Part shown: positions 23,911 through 32,042 of the stretch, in pieces
Numbering within the stretch: the first letter of the stretch is position 1
How the letters are laid out: each line of letters opens with the position of its first letter
Assembly (NCBI GenBank): GCA_012719745.1
Contig: JAAXZS010000089.1
Location: forward strand, 1 to 40,672
Length of the DNA stretch: 40,672 bases
DNA from: Clostridiales bacterium
Lineage (GTDB): Bacteria > Bacillota > Clostridia > Oscillospirales > Oscillospiraceae
Reading direction: 5' to 3'
Notes under the pieces: model-generated
What the model was told of the DNA's origin: nothing
The model's database searches: none
Seen by the model: the letters and a program-made list of their open reading frames with translations, nothing else
Translations under genes and position numbers: made by a program

Positions 23911-25410
23911 ATGGGAAATTATATTCTGGCACTGGATCAGGGGACCACTACCTCCCGGGCCATTCTCTTTGACAGACAGGGCGAAATCGTATCCAAGGCA
24001 CAACTGCCTTTCCGGCAGATCTATCCTCAACCCGGCTGGGTGGAGCATGACCCTATGGAGATCTGGGAGACGGAGCGGCTGGCCGCCGCCGAGGCCGTCC
24101 GCACCGGCGGTATCCCGGCCGGGGGCATTGCCGGTATCGGCATCACCAACCAGCGGGAAACCACCATCATCTGGGAAAAGGAGACGGGGCGACCCATCTA
24201 TAACGCCATCGTCTGGCAATGCCGTCGCACCGCCGACATCTGCGATGAGCTGAAAAGACAGGGGAAGGCGGAGCTGATTACCGCCCGCACCGGCCTTTTG
24301 ATCGACGCTTATTTTTCCGGTACTAAGATCAAGTGGATACTGGATCATGTGCCCGGCTCCCGGGAAAGGGCCCGGAGGGGGGAACTTCTGTGCGGCACCG
24401 TGGATTCCTGGCTCATCTGGAACCTTACGGGGGAGCATGTCACCGACTATGCCAACGCTTCCCGCACGATGCTCTTTGACATCCACCGACTTGCCTGGGA
24501 TGAAGAGCTGTGCGGGCTGCTGGATATCCCCATGGAACTTCTGCCAAGGCCCGTGCCCAACAGCATGGAATACGGCCGTGTGAAGCCGGGGATCCCGGCG
24601 CTGGAGGAACTGGCGGGCATTCCTGTCTGCGGCAGCGCCGGCGATCAGCAGGCGGCGCTGTTCGGCCAAGCCTGCTTTGCCCCAGGTCAGGCCAAAAATA
24701 CATACGGCACCGGCTGCTTTACATTGATGAACGTGGGACAGACGCCGGTGCGCTCCCGGGCGGGACTGGTGTCCTCCGTGGGCTGGAGCGTGGACGGAAA
24801 AACCACCTATGTGCTGGAGGGCAGCGTTTTTAACGGCGGCAGCACCATCCAGTGGCTTCGGGATGAGCTGCACCTCATTGATTCAGCCCAGCAGTGCGAC
24901 ACGCTGGCCGAGAGCGTCACCTCCTCCGGCGGTGTGGTGGTAGTACCCGCCTTTACGGGGCTGGGCGCCCCCTACTGGGATATGTACGCCCGGGGAGCCA
25001 TTCTGGGGATTACCCGGGGTACCACCAAGGCCCACATCGCCCGGGCCGTGCTGGAGTGCATCGCCTTTCAAGTCACCGATCTGATGCTGGCCATGCGGCA
25101 GGACGCCGGCTGCGCCATCTCCACGCTGCGGGTGGACGGCGGCGCCAGCGTCAGCAACCTGATGATGCAGGTGCAGTCCGACCTGCTGCGGCTACCGGTG
25201 GATCGCCCTGCCATGGTGGAGACCACCGCTTTCGGCGCAGCGGCGCTGGCAGGTCTTTCCTGTGGACTGTGGAAGAATCTGGAGGAGCTGTCCGCATTGC
25301 GGCGCAGCCAGCACATCTTTACCCCCCAGAGGACGCAGGCGGAGTGCGACAGCGCCTACCACCTGTGGAAGCGGGCGGTGGGACGTGCCGCCGACTGGAT
25401 CGAAAGATAA
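23911..25410 (+). CDS. glpK: Glycerol kinase
   Basis: FGGY kinase forming sn-glycerol 3-phosphate; 499 aa. N-terminal phosphate loop ALDQGTTTSRAILFD (6-20), GITNQRETTIIWEKETGRPI, the FGGY signature region around YGTGCFTLMNVGQTP and the second ATP-binding DGGASVSNLMMQ are typical. ACAGGAGG precedes ATG 23911. No glpF or glpD is adjacent. No terminator lies between it and the next promoter at 25414. Confidence 0.96.
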   Translation: MGNYILALDQGTTTSRAILFDRQGEIVSKAQLPFRQIYPQPGWVEHDPMEIWETERLAAAEAVRTGGIPAGGIAGIGITNQRETTIIWEKETGRPIYNAIVWQCRRTADICDELKRQGKAELITARTGLLIDAYFSGTKIKWILDHVPGSRERARRGELLCGTVDSWLIWNLTGEHVTDYANASRTMLFDIHRLAWDEELCGLLDIPMELLPRPVPNSMEYGRVKPGIPALEELAGIPVCGSAGDQQAALFGQACFAPGQAKNTYGTGCFTLMNVGQTPVRSRAGLVSSVGWSVDGKTTYVLEGSVFNGGSTIQWLRDELHLIDSAQQCDTLAESVTSSGGVVVVPAFTGLGAPYWDMYARGAILGITRGTTKAHIARAVLECIAFQVTDLMLAMRQDAGCAISTLRVDGGASVSNLMMQVQSDLLRLPVDRPAMVETTAFGAAALAGLSCGLWKNLEELSALRRSQHIFTPQRTQAECDSAYHLWKRAVGRAADWIER

Positions 25411-25413
25411 TTC

Positions 25414-25442
25414 TTGCAAAAAAAGGTAACTTAGGATATACT
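25414..25442 (+). promoter_or_regulatory. Promoter of the zinc-ribbon gene
   Basis: TTGCAA at 25414-25419 and TATACT at 25437-25442 with 17-bp spacing, 38 bp before the start. Confidence 0.75.
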
Positions 25443-25479
25443 ATAACTTGCAAAACCATATATTGAAAGGAGCATTTTT

Positions 25480-25890
25480 ATGGCATTTTTGGATGAACTG
25501 ACCAAGAAAGCGCAGGCCTACGCGGAAGTTGCCGCTGAAAAAGGCAAGGCTGCTGCCGGTATTGTTACAGAGAAAGCAAAATCTGCTGCCGACAACGCTA
25601 AGACCAGCGTCGAGATCGTCACCGAGCAGCATGAGATCGAGAAGAATTACAGAGCCATCGGCGAATGGTATGTTTCTGAGTACAAGGGCGAAATTCCTGA
25701 GGCAGTCAAGGACGTGGTAGACGCCATTACCGCCTCCAAGGAAAAAATTGCCACTCTGGAAGCATCCAAGGCCAAGAAAACGGACTGTGCCTGCGATGAT
25801 GCCGACACCGCCGTGAAGATTTGCCCCGTCTGCGGCGCGGCTTCCGAGGGAAAGTTCTGCCCCCAGTGCGGCGCTCCCATGGGCGACTGA
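25480..25890 (+). CDS. Small helical protein with C-terminal zinc ribbon
   Basis: 136 aa. An Ala/Lys/Glu-rich helical or coiled region (1-100, with repeated EKAKSAADNAK-type segments) ends in a zinc ribbon CPVCG...FCPQCG (about 114-131). Proteins of this design are common in clostridia without known function. Own promoter and terminator, good AAAGGAG ribosome site; likely expressed well. Confidence 0.85.
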   Translation: MAFLDELTKKAQAYAEVAAEKGKAAAGIVTEKAKSAADNAKTSVEIVTEQHEIEKNYRAIGEWYVSEYKGEIPEAVKDVVDAITASKEKIATLEASKAKKTDCACDDADTAVKICPVCGAASEGKFCPQCGAPMGD

Positions 25891-25901
25891 TTTCAGCTCA
25901 T

Positions 25902-25933
25902 AAAAAACGGCTTCTGCGGAGGCCGTTTTTTTA
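25902..25933 (+). terminator. Terminator after the zinc-ribbon gene
   Basis: AAAAAACGGCTTC pairs with GAGGCCGTTTTTTT through loop TGCG, followed by a T-run. Confidence 0.88.
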
Positions 25934-25950
25934 TTAAGAGAGGTGAGACC

Positions 25951-26871
25951 GTGACACTGACACAGATGAATTACCTGATGGAAATTTACAAGTGCGGCTC
26001 CATGAACAAGGCTGCACAAAATCTTTTCGTGTCACAGTCGGCCCTTTCCAGCACCATCCGGGAGCTGGAAGAGGAGCTGGGGATCACCGTTTTTCACCGC
26101 AGCAACCGGGGCATCACTCTTACCGAGGACGGACGGGAGTTGCTGGCGCAGATCACCCCCATTGTGGAGCAGAACCGAAAGCTCCTGCGCTATTACGCCC
26201 AGCGCCTTGCCCCCGACAAGGCAAAGCTGGCCATCTCGGCCCAGCGCTATCCCTTTTGCGCCAAGGCTTTTGTGGAGTTTTTGCACGAGCTGCAAAATCC
26301 GCACATTGAAGTCAGCCTTAAAGAAACGGAAATGGGCATTGTCATTGAGGATGTGGCCCGGCAGGAAAGCGATCTGGGCATCATCTTTTTATCCGATGTG
26401 ACCGAACACTATATCAAGCGGATTTTTGCCGCCCGAAATCTGGAATTTCATCAGCTGGTAAAAATACGCCCCCGGGTTTTCCTCCGAAAAGGACACCCTC
26501 TCTCCGGCGCCGCGGCGCTGCATGTTCAGCAACTCCGGGCGTATCCCTATGTGATGTTTACCCAGCGGGAGAATAACTTTAACTACGCAGAGGAGGCGGT
26601 GGTGGGTACCGGGGCGGACTTTAACCAGGTGGTTTACGTCAATGACCGGGCCACCGCCTACAACGTGATGGCCCACACCGACTGCTTTTCCACAGGCAGC
26701 GGTGTGCTGCCCGACGGCTACGGAGATGAACGAATCACCGCAATCCCCCTGGCTGACCCCGTGGATGACATGCGCCTTGGCTACATCAAGATCCGGGGCG
26801 TTCCCGTAAGTGAGCTGGGAGGGCGATTTGTTGCCATATTAGAGCGGATTATGGGTGAAATCGGGGAATAA
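25951..26871 (+). CDS. LysR-family transcriptional regulator
   Basis: 306 aa with N-terminal LysR HTH (1-62: NKAAQNLFVSQSALSSTIRELEEELG in pieces, then FHRSNRGITLTEDG) and a periplasmic-binding-protein-like effector domain (about 90-300). The N-terminal start GTG 25951 follows GAGAGGTGAG. Its divergent or downstream target is not obvious: rplY follows with its own promoter, so the regulated genes may lie elsewhere. Confidence 0.92.
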   Translation: MTLTQMNYLMEIYKCGSMNKAAQNLFVSQSALSSTIRELEEELGITVFHRSNRGITLTEDGRELLAQITPIVEQNRKLLRYYAQRLAPDKAKLAISAQRYPFCAKAFVEFLHELQNPHIEVSLKETEMGIVIEDVARQESDLGIIFLSDVTEHYIKRIFAARNLEFHQLVKIRPRVFLRKGHPLSGAAALHVQQLRAYPYVMFTQRENNFNYAEEAVVGTGADFNQVVYVNDRATAYNVMAHTDCFSTGSGVLPDGYGDERITAIPLADPVDDMRLGYIKIRGVPVSELGGRFVAILERIMGEIGE

Positions 26872-26900
26872 AAACACCGAAGGAGAAACGAGGTGTTGAC

Positions 26901-26929
26901 TTGCTTTTCTTCCGAGAGTGTGGTATACT
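26901..26929 (+). promoter_or_regulatory. rplY promoter
   Basis: TTGCTT at 26901-26906 and TATACT at 26924-26929 with 17-bp spacing, giving a leader of about 115 nt. Confidence 0.7.
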
Positions 26930-26962
26930 AATTAAAACAAAATATAAAAGAACCGTCTTAAT

Positions 26963-27019
26963 AAGAAGGGCTTTTGATATTGCGCCGAGCGGCGTACTAT
27001 GAAAAGCTCTTCTTTTTTT
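26963..27019 (+). promoter_or_regulatory. Attenuator-like hairpin in the rplY leader
   Basis: AAGAAGGGCTTTT (26963-26975) pairs with AAAAGCTCTTCTT (27002-27014), closed by an inner CGCCG-AG-CGGCG hairpin (26983-26994) and followed by a seven-T run. It lies between promoter and start codon of rplY, so it must be read through or controlled, as in ribosomal-protein leaders. Confidence 0.6.
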
Positions 27020-27051
27020 ACAATATTTAATTTTTTACAGGAGGAATCAAG

Positions 27052-27618
27052 ATGTACACAGTGTTGGCAGAAAAAAGAGATCCCGCCGCAAAGGCAAAGC
27101 AGCTCAGACGTTTGGGAATTGTCCCCTGCGCCGTTTACGGCACGGCGCTGAAAGAATCGCTGTCGATCCAAATCGAGCAGAACGCCGCCAGACAGCTCAA
27201 GCGCAGCAAACGCAACGGCAGCAAGGTGAATGTGCAGGTAGATGGCAAAACCTATCCGTCACTGATCAAGGATCTGGAATACAACAATCTGAGTAACCAG
27301 ATCGTCCATATCAGCTTTCAAGTGCTGGACGCCGATAAAAAAGTGAACAGTGTGGCCGACATCGTCCTTCTCAACAAGGATAAGGTGGCGGGTGTTCTGG
27401 AGCAGATGCAGATGCAGGTGCCCCACGCGGCCCAGCCCGAATATCTGATTGACACCGTCACGGTGGATCTGGAAGGGATGCCTGTGGGTACCACGCTTAC
27501 CATTGGGGATATTCCCGAATTCCAAAGCGATAAAATTGAATTGCAGGCTGATGCAAGCAATATTGTTTTGCGTATCAGCGATAAAAAACGGGCCGAGATA
27601 AGGGCAGAGAAAGAGTAA
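27052..27618 (+). CDS. rplY: 50S ribosomal protein L25/general stress protein Ctc
   Basis: 5S-rRNA-binding ribosomal protein, 188 aa, the longer CTC form with N-terminal L25 domain (about 1-90, with GIVPCAVYG) and C-terminal TL5 beta domain (about 95-185). The CAGGAGG site precedes ATG 27052. In Bacillus ctc is a stress-induced gene. Here it has its own promoter and structured leader. Confidence 0.92.
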   Translation: MYTVLAEKRDPAAKAKQLRRLGIVPCAVYGTALKESLSIQIEQNAARQLKRSKRNGSKVNVQVDGKTYPSLIKDLEYNNLSNQIVHISFQVLDADKKVNSVADIVLLNKDKVAGVLEQMQMQVPHAAQPEYLIDTVTVDLEGMPVGTTLTIGDIPEFQSDKIELQADASNIVLRISDKKRAEIRAEKE

Positions 27619-27636
27619 TTCCTGCCTGCTTTTGTG

Positions 27637-27684
27637 AAAAGAGTCTCCACCCTCGGCCACTCGGTCAGGATGAGAGGCTCTTTT
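27637..27684 (+). terminator. Terminator after rplY
   Basis: AAAAGAGTCTC and GAGAGGCTCTTTT arms close a 24-nt internal region; T-run follows. Imperfect but plausible. Confidence 0.65.
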
Positions 27685-27704
27685 CCGCGTCAGAAGGGAG
27701 AAGT

Positions 27705-28499
27705 ATGAATATCAACGGTCAGGCAATCAAGCACAAGACCTTCGGCTGCGGCGTTGTTACCGATTCAACGGCTGATACGGTAACGGTCTGCTTTCCGGTG
27801 GGTGAAAAAAAGTTTATTTATCCGGACGCTTTTGGGGCCTATCTGGAGTTGCGAGACACGAAAATGCAGCGACAGATTACCACCCTGATTGCCCGAAAGG
27901 AGGCGGAGACCAGCCGTCAGCGCCTGGTGGAGCAGAAGGAGCAAGAGCACAGACAAAGGCTTCTGAATTTTACCATTGCCCCCAATTCCCACGCCGCTTT
28001 CCATGTGGCACCGGAGCAGACCACGGAGATTTGCAGAACCTACACCGTTTCCACCGGTCGGTATCTCAGCGGTTACTCCAAGGGAGAACCCCGCATCGCG
28101 GAGCGGATGAAACCTAATTCCGTATGCCTTTTTACGGAATGCCCCCGCAAAATAGAAAAGGAACGCCGGATCATCGGCGCATGTATGGTTCAGGAGGATT
28201 TCTTCGGTGAGGACGCCCGGGACGGGTGGATTCAGGGGCATCCGGATTACCGGTTGTCTGTTCCCGCGGGAAGCACCATGCCTTTTTGGCAGTATTTTGA
28301 GCAGACGACCGTACACCGCTGGGGCAGCATGGCGTTTAAATACTGCTCCGGCACGGTAATGAACCGGATACTGGCTGACATGGTGGCGCTGTGCGCCGAC
28401 ACCAAACAGGAGGAATCGGCAATTGCCTTTTACCGGTATTTCTGCCGGATGAACCGCCTGCGCCCCCTGGTGGAGCTGGAAGAAGAAGCGGAAGCATAA
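27705..28499 (+). CDS. Unknown protein with N-terminal Tudor/CarD-like small beta domain
   Basis: 264 aa. The first 50 residues (IKHKTFGCGVVTD...VCFPVGEKKFIYPDAF) look like a small beta-barrel of the kind found in CarD/Tudor-like modules. A charged coiled segment (about 60-85, RKEAETSRQRLVEQKEQEHR) follows, then a domain with about 170 residues that I cannot assign (contains CRTYTVSTGRYLSGYSKG, WIQGHPDYR, FWQYFEQTTVHRWG). Good AAGGGAG ribosome site. Some relatives may carry misleading automatic names; no function is claimed. Confidence 0.8.
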   Translation: MNINGQAIKHKTFGCGVVTDSTADTVTVCFPVGEKKFIYPDAFGAYLELRDTKMQRQITTLIARKEAETSRQRLVEQKEQEHRQRLLNFTIAPNSHAAFHVAPEQTTEICRTYTVSTGRYLSGYSKGEPRIAERMKPNSVCLFTECPRKIEKERRIIGACMVQEDFFGEDARDGWIQGHPDYRLSVPAGSTMPFWQYFEQTTVHRWGSMAFKYCSGTVMNRILADMVALCADTKQEESAIAFYRYFCRMNRLRPLVELEEEAEA

Positions 28500-28519
28500 G
28501 CGCCTGCGGATTAAAAACA

Positions 28520-28552
28520 AAAGGGCGGGGCAGAAAATCTGACCCGCCCTTT
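28520..28552. terminator. Bidirectional terminator before methionine gamma-lyase end
   Basis: AAAGGGCGGG pairs with CCCGCCCTTT; flanked by A-rich and T-rich ends, shared by convergent genes. Confidence 0.88.
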
Positions 28553-28570
28553 CTTTCGCTTTATAATCTG

Positions 28571-29764
28571 TCAGATCTGAGACAGAGCCTGCTTCAGATC
28601 GGCAATGATATCTTCGGCGTTTTCAAGGCCCACGGAAAGACGGATAAGACCGGCGGGAATGCCGGAGGCAGCCAGCTCCTCCCCAGTATAGGTGGAGTGG
28701 GTCATGGAGGCGGCATGCTCAATCAGCGTTTCGGCGTCGCCCAGAGAGACGGCCACGGTGATGAGATGCAGGCTGTTTACCAGCTTCATGCCGGCGGCAC
28801 GACCGCCCTTGACCTCGAAGGACAACATACCGCCGAAGTCTTTCATCTGCCGGGCGGCAATCTCATGACCCACATGGGTCTTAAGACCGGGATAATAGAC
28901 CTTTTCTACCTTGTCGCAGGTATCCAGGAAGGCAGCGACCTTTTTGGCGTTTTCGCAGTGCTTCTGCATACGGATCTCCAGCGTTTTCAGGCCCCGCAGT
29001 ACCAAAAAGGCGGAGAAGGGATCCATCACCGCGCCGGTCATGTCCTTTAGACCGAACATGCGCACCTGGGAGCAGAAGTCGGCCTTGCCCACCACAAAGC
29101 CGCAGATTACATCACCGTGACCGTTGATGTACTTGGTGCCGGAGTGCACCACCACATCCGCGCCCAGCGCCAGAGGATTTTGCAGGGCGGGGGAGGCAAA
29201 GGTGTTGTCGCAGACCACCTTGATGGCGGGATTATACGCGTGAGCCGTCTTAGCCACCGCTTCAATATCCGTAATTTTCAGATTGGGGTTGGCAGGAGTT
29301 TCCAAATAGACGGCACAGGTGTTTTCCTTCAAATGGGATTTGACCGCATTAAGATCGGAGGTGTCAATGAAGTCGACCTCTACGCCATAGCGTGTCAGAC
29401 CGTGGTTCAAAAGGGCAAAGGTGCAGCCGTAGAGAGTGCCGTCGGCGATGATGTGCTTGCCGGCGCCGGCAATGGTCCACAACGCCGCAGAGATGGCACC
29501 CATGCCGGAGGCTGCCGCCACACAGGCCTCGCCCCCCTCCAGTGCAGCCACCTTCGCTTCCAGAATGGAAACGGTGGGGTTGCCCAGACGGGTGTAGATA
29601 AAGCCGTCTTCCTGCCCGGCAAAGCGGCGACCGCCCTGCTCGCAGCTGTCAAACACAAAGGTGGAGGTCTGAAAAATCGGAGTTGTCAGTGCGCCGTACT
29701 GGGAATCCTTGCCGTTGCCGGCGTGAATTGCCTTGGTGCCAAAACCGCAGTTTTCGTTCAACAT
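28571..29764 (-). CDS. megL: Methionine gamma-lyase
   Basis: PLP enzyme of the Cys/Met metabolism family that splits methionine to methanethiol, 2-oxobutyrate and ammonia. 397 aa. Landmarks: YTRLGNPT (57-64), the LYGCTFALLNHG segment (111-122) with the active-site Tyr and the Cys typical of methionine gamma-lyases rather than cystathionine lyases, DNTFASP (186-192), and SGTKYINGHGD with PLP lysine K211. AAGGAGG is 10 nt before ATG 29764. Transcribed alone, next to the suf operon. A closely related cystathionine gamma-lyase role remains possible. Confidence 0.88.
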   Translation of the reverse strand: MLNENCGFGTKAIHAGNGKDSQYGALTTPIFQTSTFVFDSCEQGGRRFAGQEDGFIYTRLGNPTVSILEAKVAALEGGEACVAAASGMGAISAALWTIAGAGKHIIADGTLYGCTFALLNHGLTRYGVEVDFIDTSDLNAVKSHLKENTCAVYLETPANPNLKITDIEAVAKTAHAYNPAIKVVCDNTFASPALQNPLALGADVVVHSGTKYINGHGDVICGFVVGKADFCSQVRMFGLKDMTGAVMDPFSAFLVLRGLKTLEIRMQKHCENAKKVAAFLDTCDKVEKVYYPGLKTHVGHEIAARQMKDFGGMLSFEVKGGRAAGMKLVNSLHLITVAVSLGDAETLIEHAASMTHSTYTGEELAASGIPAGLIRLSVGLENAEDIIADLKQALSQI

Positions 29765-30076
29765 AATACATTTTCCTCCTTAATTTTTGAGTTCCCGTTA
29801 CCATATTGTCTCCATTTTAGCTTTTGCTGCTATATACAACTTATCACAGCTTGCCGCTGAAGTGTTACTTACAAAACTCAATAGCCCGCTATAAGAAAAC
29901 AAGATAACAAAAGACACAAAAGACAGGCTTGCAATTTGTAATAAATGGTAAATAATTGATTGTACTGGCAAAAAAGAGGGATATAAAACACAAAATAAAC
30001 AAAAGGAATTCAAATAAGGCGGGAATTTCGGAGAAAATGAATTATAGGAAAAGAATATAGCAGACACTATAAAATA
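29765..30076. other. AT-rich intergenic region without recognisable gene
   Basis: About 310 bp upstream of methionine gamma-lyase, strongly AT-rich compared with the neighbours. I found no promoter with good spacing, no SAM riboswitch core and no convincing reading frame; an 89-aa minus-strand frame (29798-30067) has no ribosome site and low-complexity hydrophobic sequence. It presumably holds the methionine gamma-lyase promoter. Confidence 0.6.
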
Positions 30077-30109
30077 AAAAGGCCTCCGCCTGTTAAGCGG
30101 AGACCTTTT
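30077..30109 (-). terminator. Terminator of the sufCB operon
   Basis: AAAAGGCCTCCGC and GCGGAGACCTTTT arms with loop CTGTTAA; on the minus strand it is followed by a T-rich tract. Confidence 0.85.
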
Positions 30110-30134
30110 GGATGGCTGTATGGGTAGGTAATAA

Positions 30135-31061
30135 TCAGGCCAGAAAACCCTTGAGAATGGTGTCCTCCGCCTGTTCTTCCGTCAAACCCAGGGTTTCCAG
30201 CTTCAGAAGCTGGTCGCCGGCGATCTTGCCGATGGCGGCTTCGTGGATCAGCTGGGCATCGGTGGAGTTGGCCGCAATTTCCGGAATGGAGCGGATCTTG
30301 GCGTCGTCCATGATAATGGAGTCACACTGGGTGTGGCCGAAGCATTTGTCATTGCCCACCATCCGGGGATAAAAGACCTGAGAGGAGGTGTCCCGGGCCC
30401 CGGAACGGGATACAACACGTCCCTTGGAATCCGCGCCGTTGAGCTCGATCTCCACTTCGGAGGTGGCGCTCTGCTGCCCATGGGTCAAAAGACGCTCAGT
30501 CAAAACGGCCTCGGCGCCCTTTTCACAGACAAATTTGGTGAACCGCTTGGTGGAATCAATGCCCTTGATCTGTACCGTATCCATCTGCATAGTGGAATTC
30601 TCACCCAGATACACGATGGTCTGAGGATTCATGATGTTTTTGCCGTCGGCGCCCTCAGCGTCCTCACCGTAGTGCTTTTCCGAGTAATGGACACGGGAAT
30701 TTTTGCCGATATAGAAAGTATGAACGCCATCATGACGGGATTCACTGCAGCCGCTGTTGTGGATGCCGCAGCCGGCCACAATCTCCACATCGCAGTTATC
30801 GCCCACATAAAAATCGTTATAGACCATTTCGCTCAGACCCGTCTTGCTGATGATGACGGGGATGTGGCAGGCCTCATTTTTGGTGCCGGCCTTAATGCGG
30901 ATGTCAATACCGGGTGTGTCGGTTTTGGGGGTGATCTCAATATGCTCGGTGCTCTGCCGGGCCTCGCAGCCGCTGTCCTTGCGGATATTGAAGGCGCCGG
31001 TGGGTTTGCCGGTGAGATCGGCAATCTTTTTCAGCAAAGAAGCATCAACATCGGTAATCAT
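30135..31061 (-). CDS. sufB: SufB/SufD-family Fe-S scaffold protein (short form)
   Basis: Scaffold partner of SufC for Fe-S cluster assembly. At 308 aa it is much shorter than the usual SufB (about 465) and matches the short SufB-like proteins of minimal SufCB systems of anaerobes. Beta-helix core segments GCGIHNSGCSESRHDGVHTF, RHVH-like YSEKHYGED, and C-terminal SSQVFYPRMVGNDKCFGHTQCDSI, AEAAIGKIAGDQLLKL and GLTEEQAEDTILKGFL. Its ATG overlaps the sufC stop by 4 bp (ATGA). No sufD, sufS or sufU is in the window. Confidence 0.9.
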   Translation of the reverse strand: MITDVDASLLKKIADLTGKPTGAFNIRKDSGCEARQSTEHIEITPKTDTPGIDIRIKAGTKNEACHIPVIISKTGLSEMVYNDFYVGDNCDVEIVAGCGIHNSGCSESRHDGVHTFYIGKNSRVHYSEKHYGEDAEGADGKNIMNPQTIVYLGENSTMQMDTVQIKGIDSTKRFTKFVCEKGAEAVLTERLLTHGQQSATSEVEIELNGADSKGRVVSRSGARDTSSQVFYPRMVGNDKCFGHTQCDSIIMDDAKIRSIPEIAANSTDAQLIHEAAIGKIAGDQLLKLETLGLTEEQAEDTILKGFLA

Positions 31062-31798
31062 CTGTTATGTTCCTCCTTTGTCAAAACAGGGCAGCTGCCC
31101 AGCGTATCCGCCAGAATCAGCGGGAAAATTTCCTCGGTGCTGCCGCGATGGCGAATCTCGCCCCCGGCCACCACAATGATCTCGTCCGCCAGTTGGATGA
31201 TGCGCTCCTGATGGGAAATGATGATCATGGTGGACTGGTGCTGCCGGTGAATCTGCTCAAAGGTCTCGGTGAGACGGGCAAAGCTCCACAGGTCGATGCC
31301 GGCCTCCGGCTCGTCAAAAATCATCAGGTCGCTGTGGCGGGCCAGAATGGTAGCGATCTCAATGCGCTTGACCTCGCCGCCGGAGAGACTGACATCCACT
31401 TCACGATCCAGATAGTCGTTGGCACACAGGCCCACCTTGGTCAGATACTGGCAGCACTGATCCTTGCTGAGCTTGTCCTGCCCCGCCGCCAGCACCAACA
31501 AATCGTGCACCGTAATGCCTTTAAACCGGGGCGGCTGCTGAAAGCCGTAGCTGATGCCCAGCTTGGCCCGCTCGGTAATGCCCAAACCCGTAATGTCCTG
31601 CCCGTTCCAGAGAATCTGGCCAGAGGTGGGATGGACAAGGCCCATGATAACCTTTGCCAGCGTTGTTTTTCCGCCGCCGTTGGGGCCGGTAAACACAACA
31701 AGCTTATGATCGTCAATGACCGCACTGACATTTTTCAGAATGTCCTGTTCGCCGTCGGCGGTGGACACCCGATAACAGATGTTTTTCAGTTCCAGCAT
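31058..31798 (-). CDS. sufC: Fe-S cluster assembly ATPase SufC
   Basis: ABC-type ATPase that drives the SufB scaffold, 246 aa. Walker A GPNGGGKT (38-45), signature LSGGE (138-142), Walker B LMIFDEPEAGID and the switch His SHQERI. A longer frame runs upstream to 31957, but AAGGAGG before ATG 31798 and homology start at MLELKNICYR fix the start. First gene of sufC-sufB. Upstream lie two inverted repeats that may control expression. Confidence 0.95.
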   Translation of the reverse strand: MLELKNICYRVSTADGEQDILKNVSAVIDDHKLVVFTGPNGGGKTTLAKVIMGLVHPTSGQILWNGQDITGLGITERAKLGISYGFQQPPRFKGITVHDLLVLAAGQDKLSKDQCCQYLTKVGLCANDYLDREVDVSLSGGEVKRIEIATILARHSDLMIFDEPEAGIDLWSFARLTETFEQIHRQHQSTMIIISHQERIIQLADEIIVVAGGEIRHRGSTEEIFPLILADTLGSCPVLTKEEHNR

Positions 31799-31820
31799 GG
31801 GAACACCCTCCTTATGATCA

Positions 31821-31832
31821 CGCATACATGCG
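31821..31832 (-). promoter_or_regulatory. Inverted repeat in the sufC leader
   Basis: CGCAT-AC-ATGCG, 22 bp before the sufC start codon. Could be an operator or a short RNA hairpin. Confidence 0.3.
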
Positions 31833-31873
31833 ATATGTGCCCTTTCAATATACCATGTGGCAGCGTAAAAAAG

Positions 31874-31889
31874 TGTTGCAAACGCAACA
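31874..31889 (-). promoter_or_regulatory. Possible operator upstream of sufCB
   Basis: TGTTGC-AAAC-GCAACA, a perfect 6-bp inverted repeat about 75 bp upstream of sufC. No known Rrf2/IscR box is claimed; the regulator is unknown. Confidence 0.35.
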
Positions 31890-32042
31890 AATGCCCAAAA
31901 AGGACATATTTCTTCCCACAAGCAATTTATTTTACCAGAGAATCCAGAAAAAAGCAACGTTTGCCGTCTTTATTTTCCTCAGGGGACAGACACCCTTTTT
32001 CCCTTCTCTACATAGTATAACTGGAGAAGGAGGCGTTCAATC

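Noticed and set aside
26873..26897. AACACC/GGTGTT hairpin after the LysR gene as terminator
   Set aside because: Only a 6-bp stem with a long loop and no T-run; it also overlaps the rplY promoter region.
29798..30067. 89-aa minus-strand reading frame upstream of methionine gamma-lyase
   Set aside because: Low-complexity hydrophobic translation from AT-rich DNA, no ribosome site, no family resemblance.
29765..30076. SAM riboswitch upstream of methionine gamma-lyase
   Set aside because: No recognisable SAM-I core or terminator on the minus strand in this AT-rich stretch.
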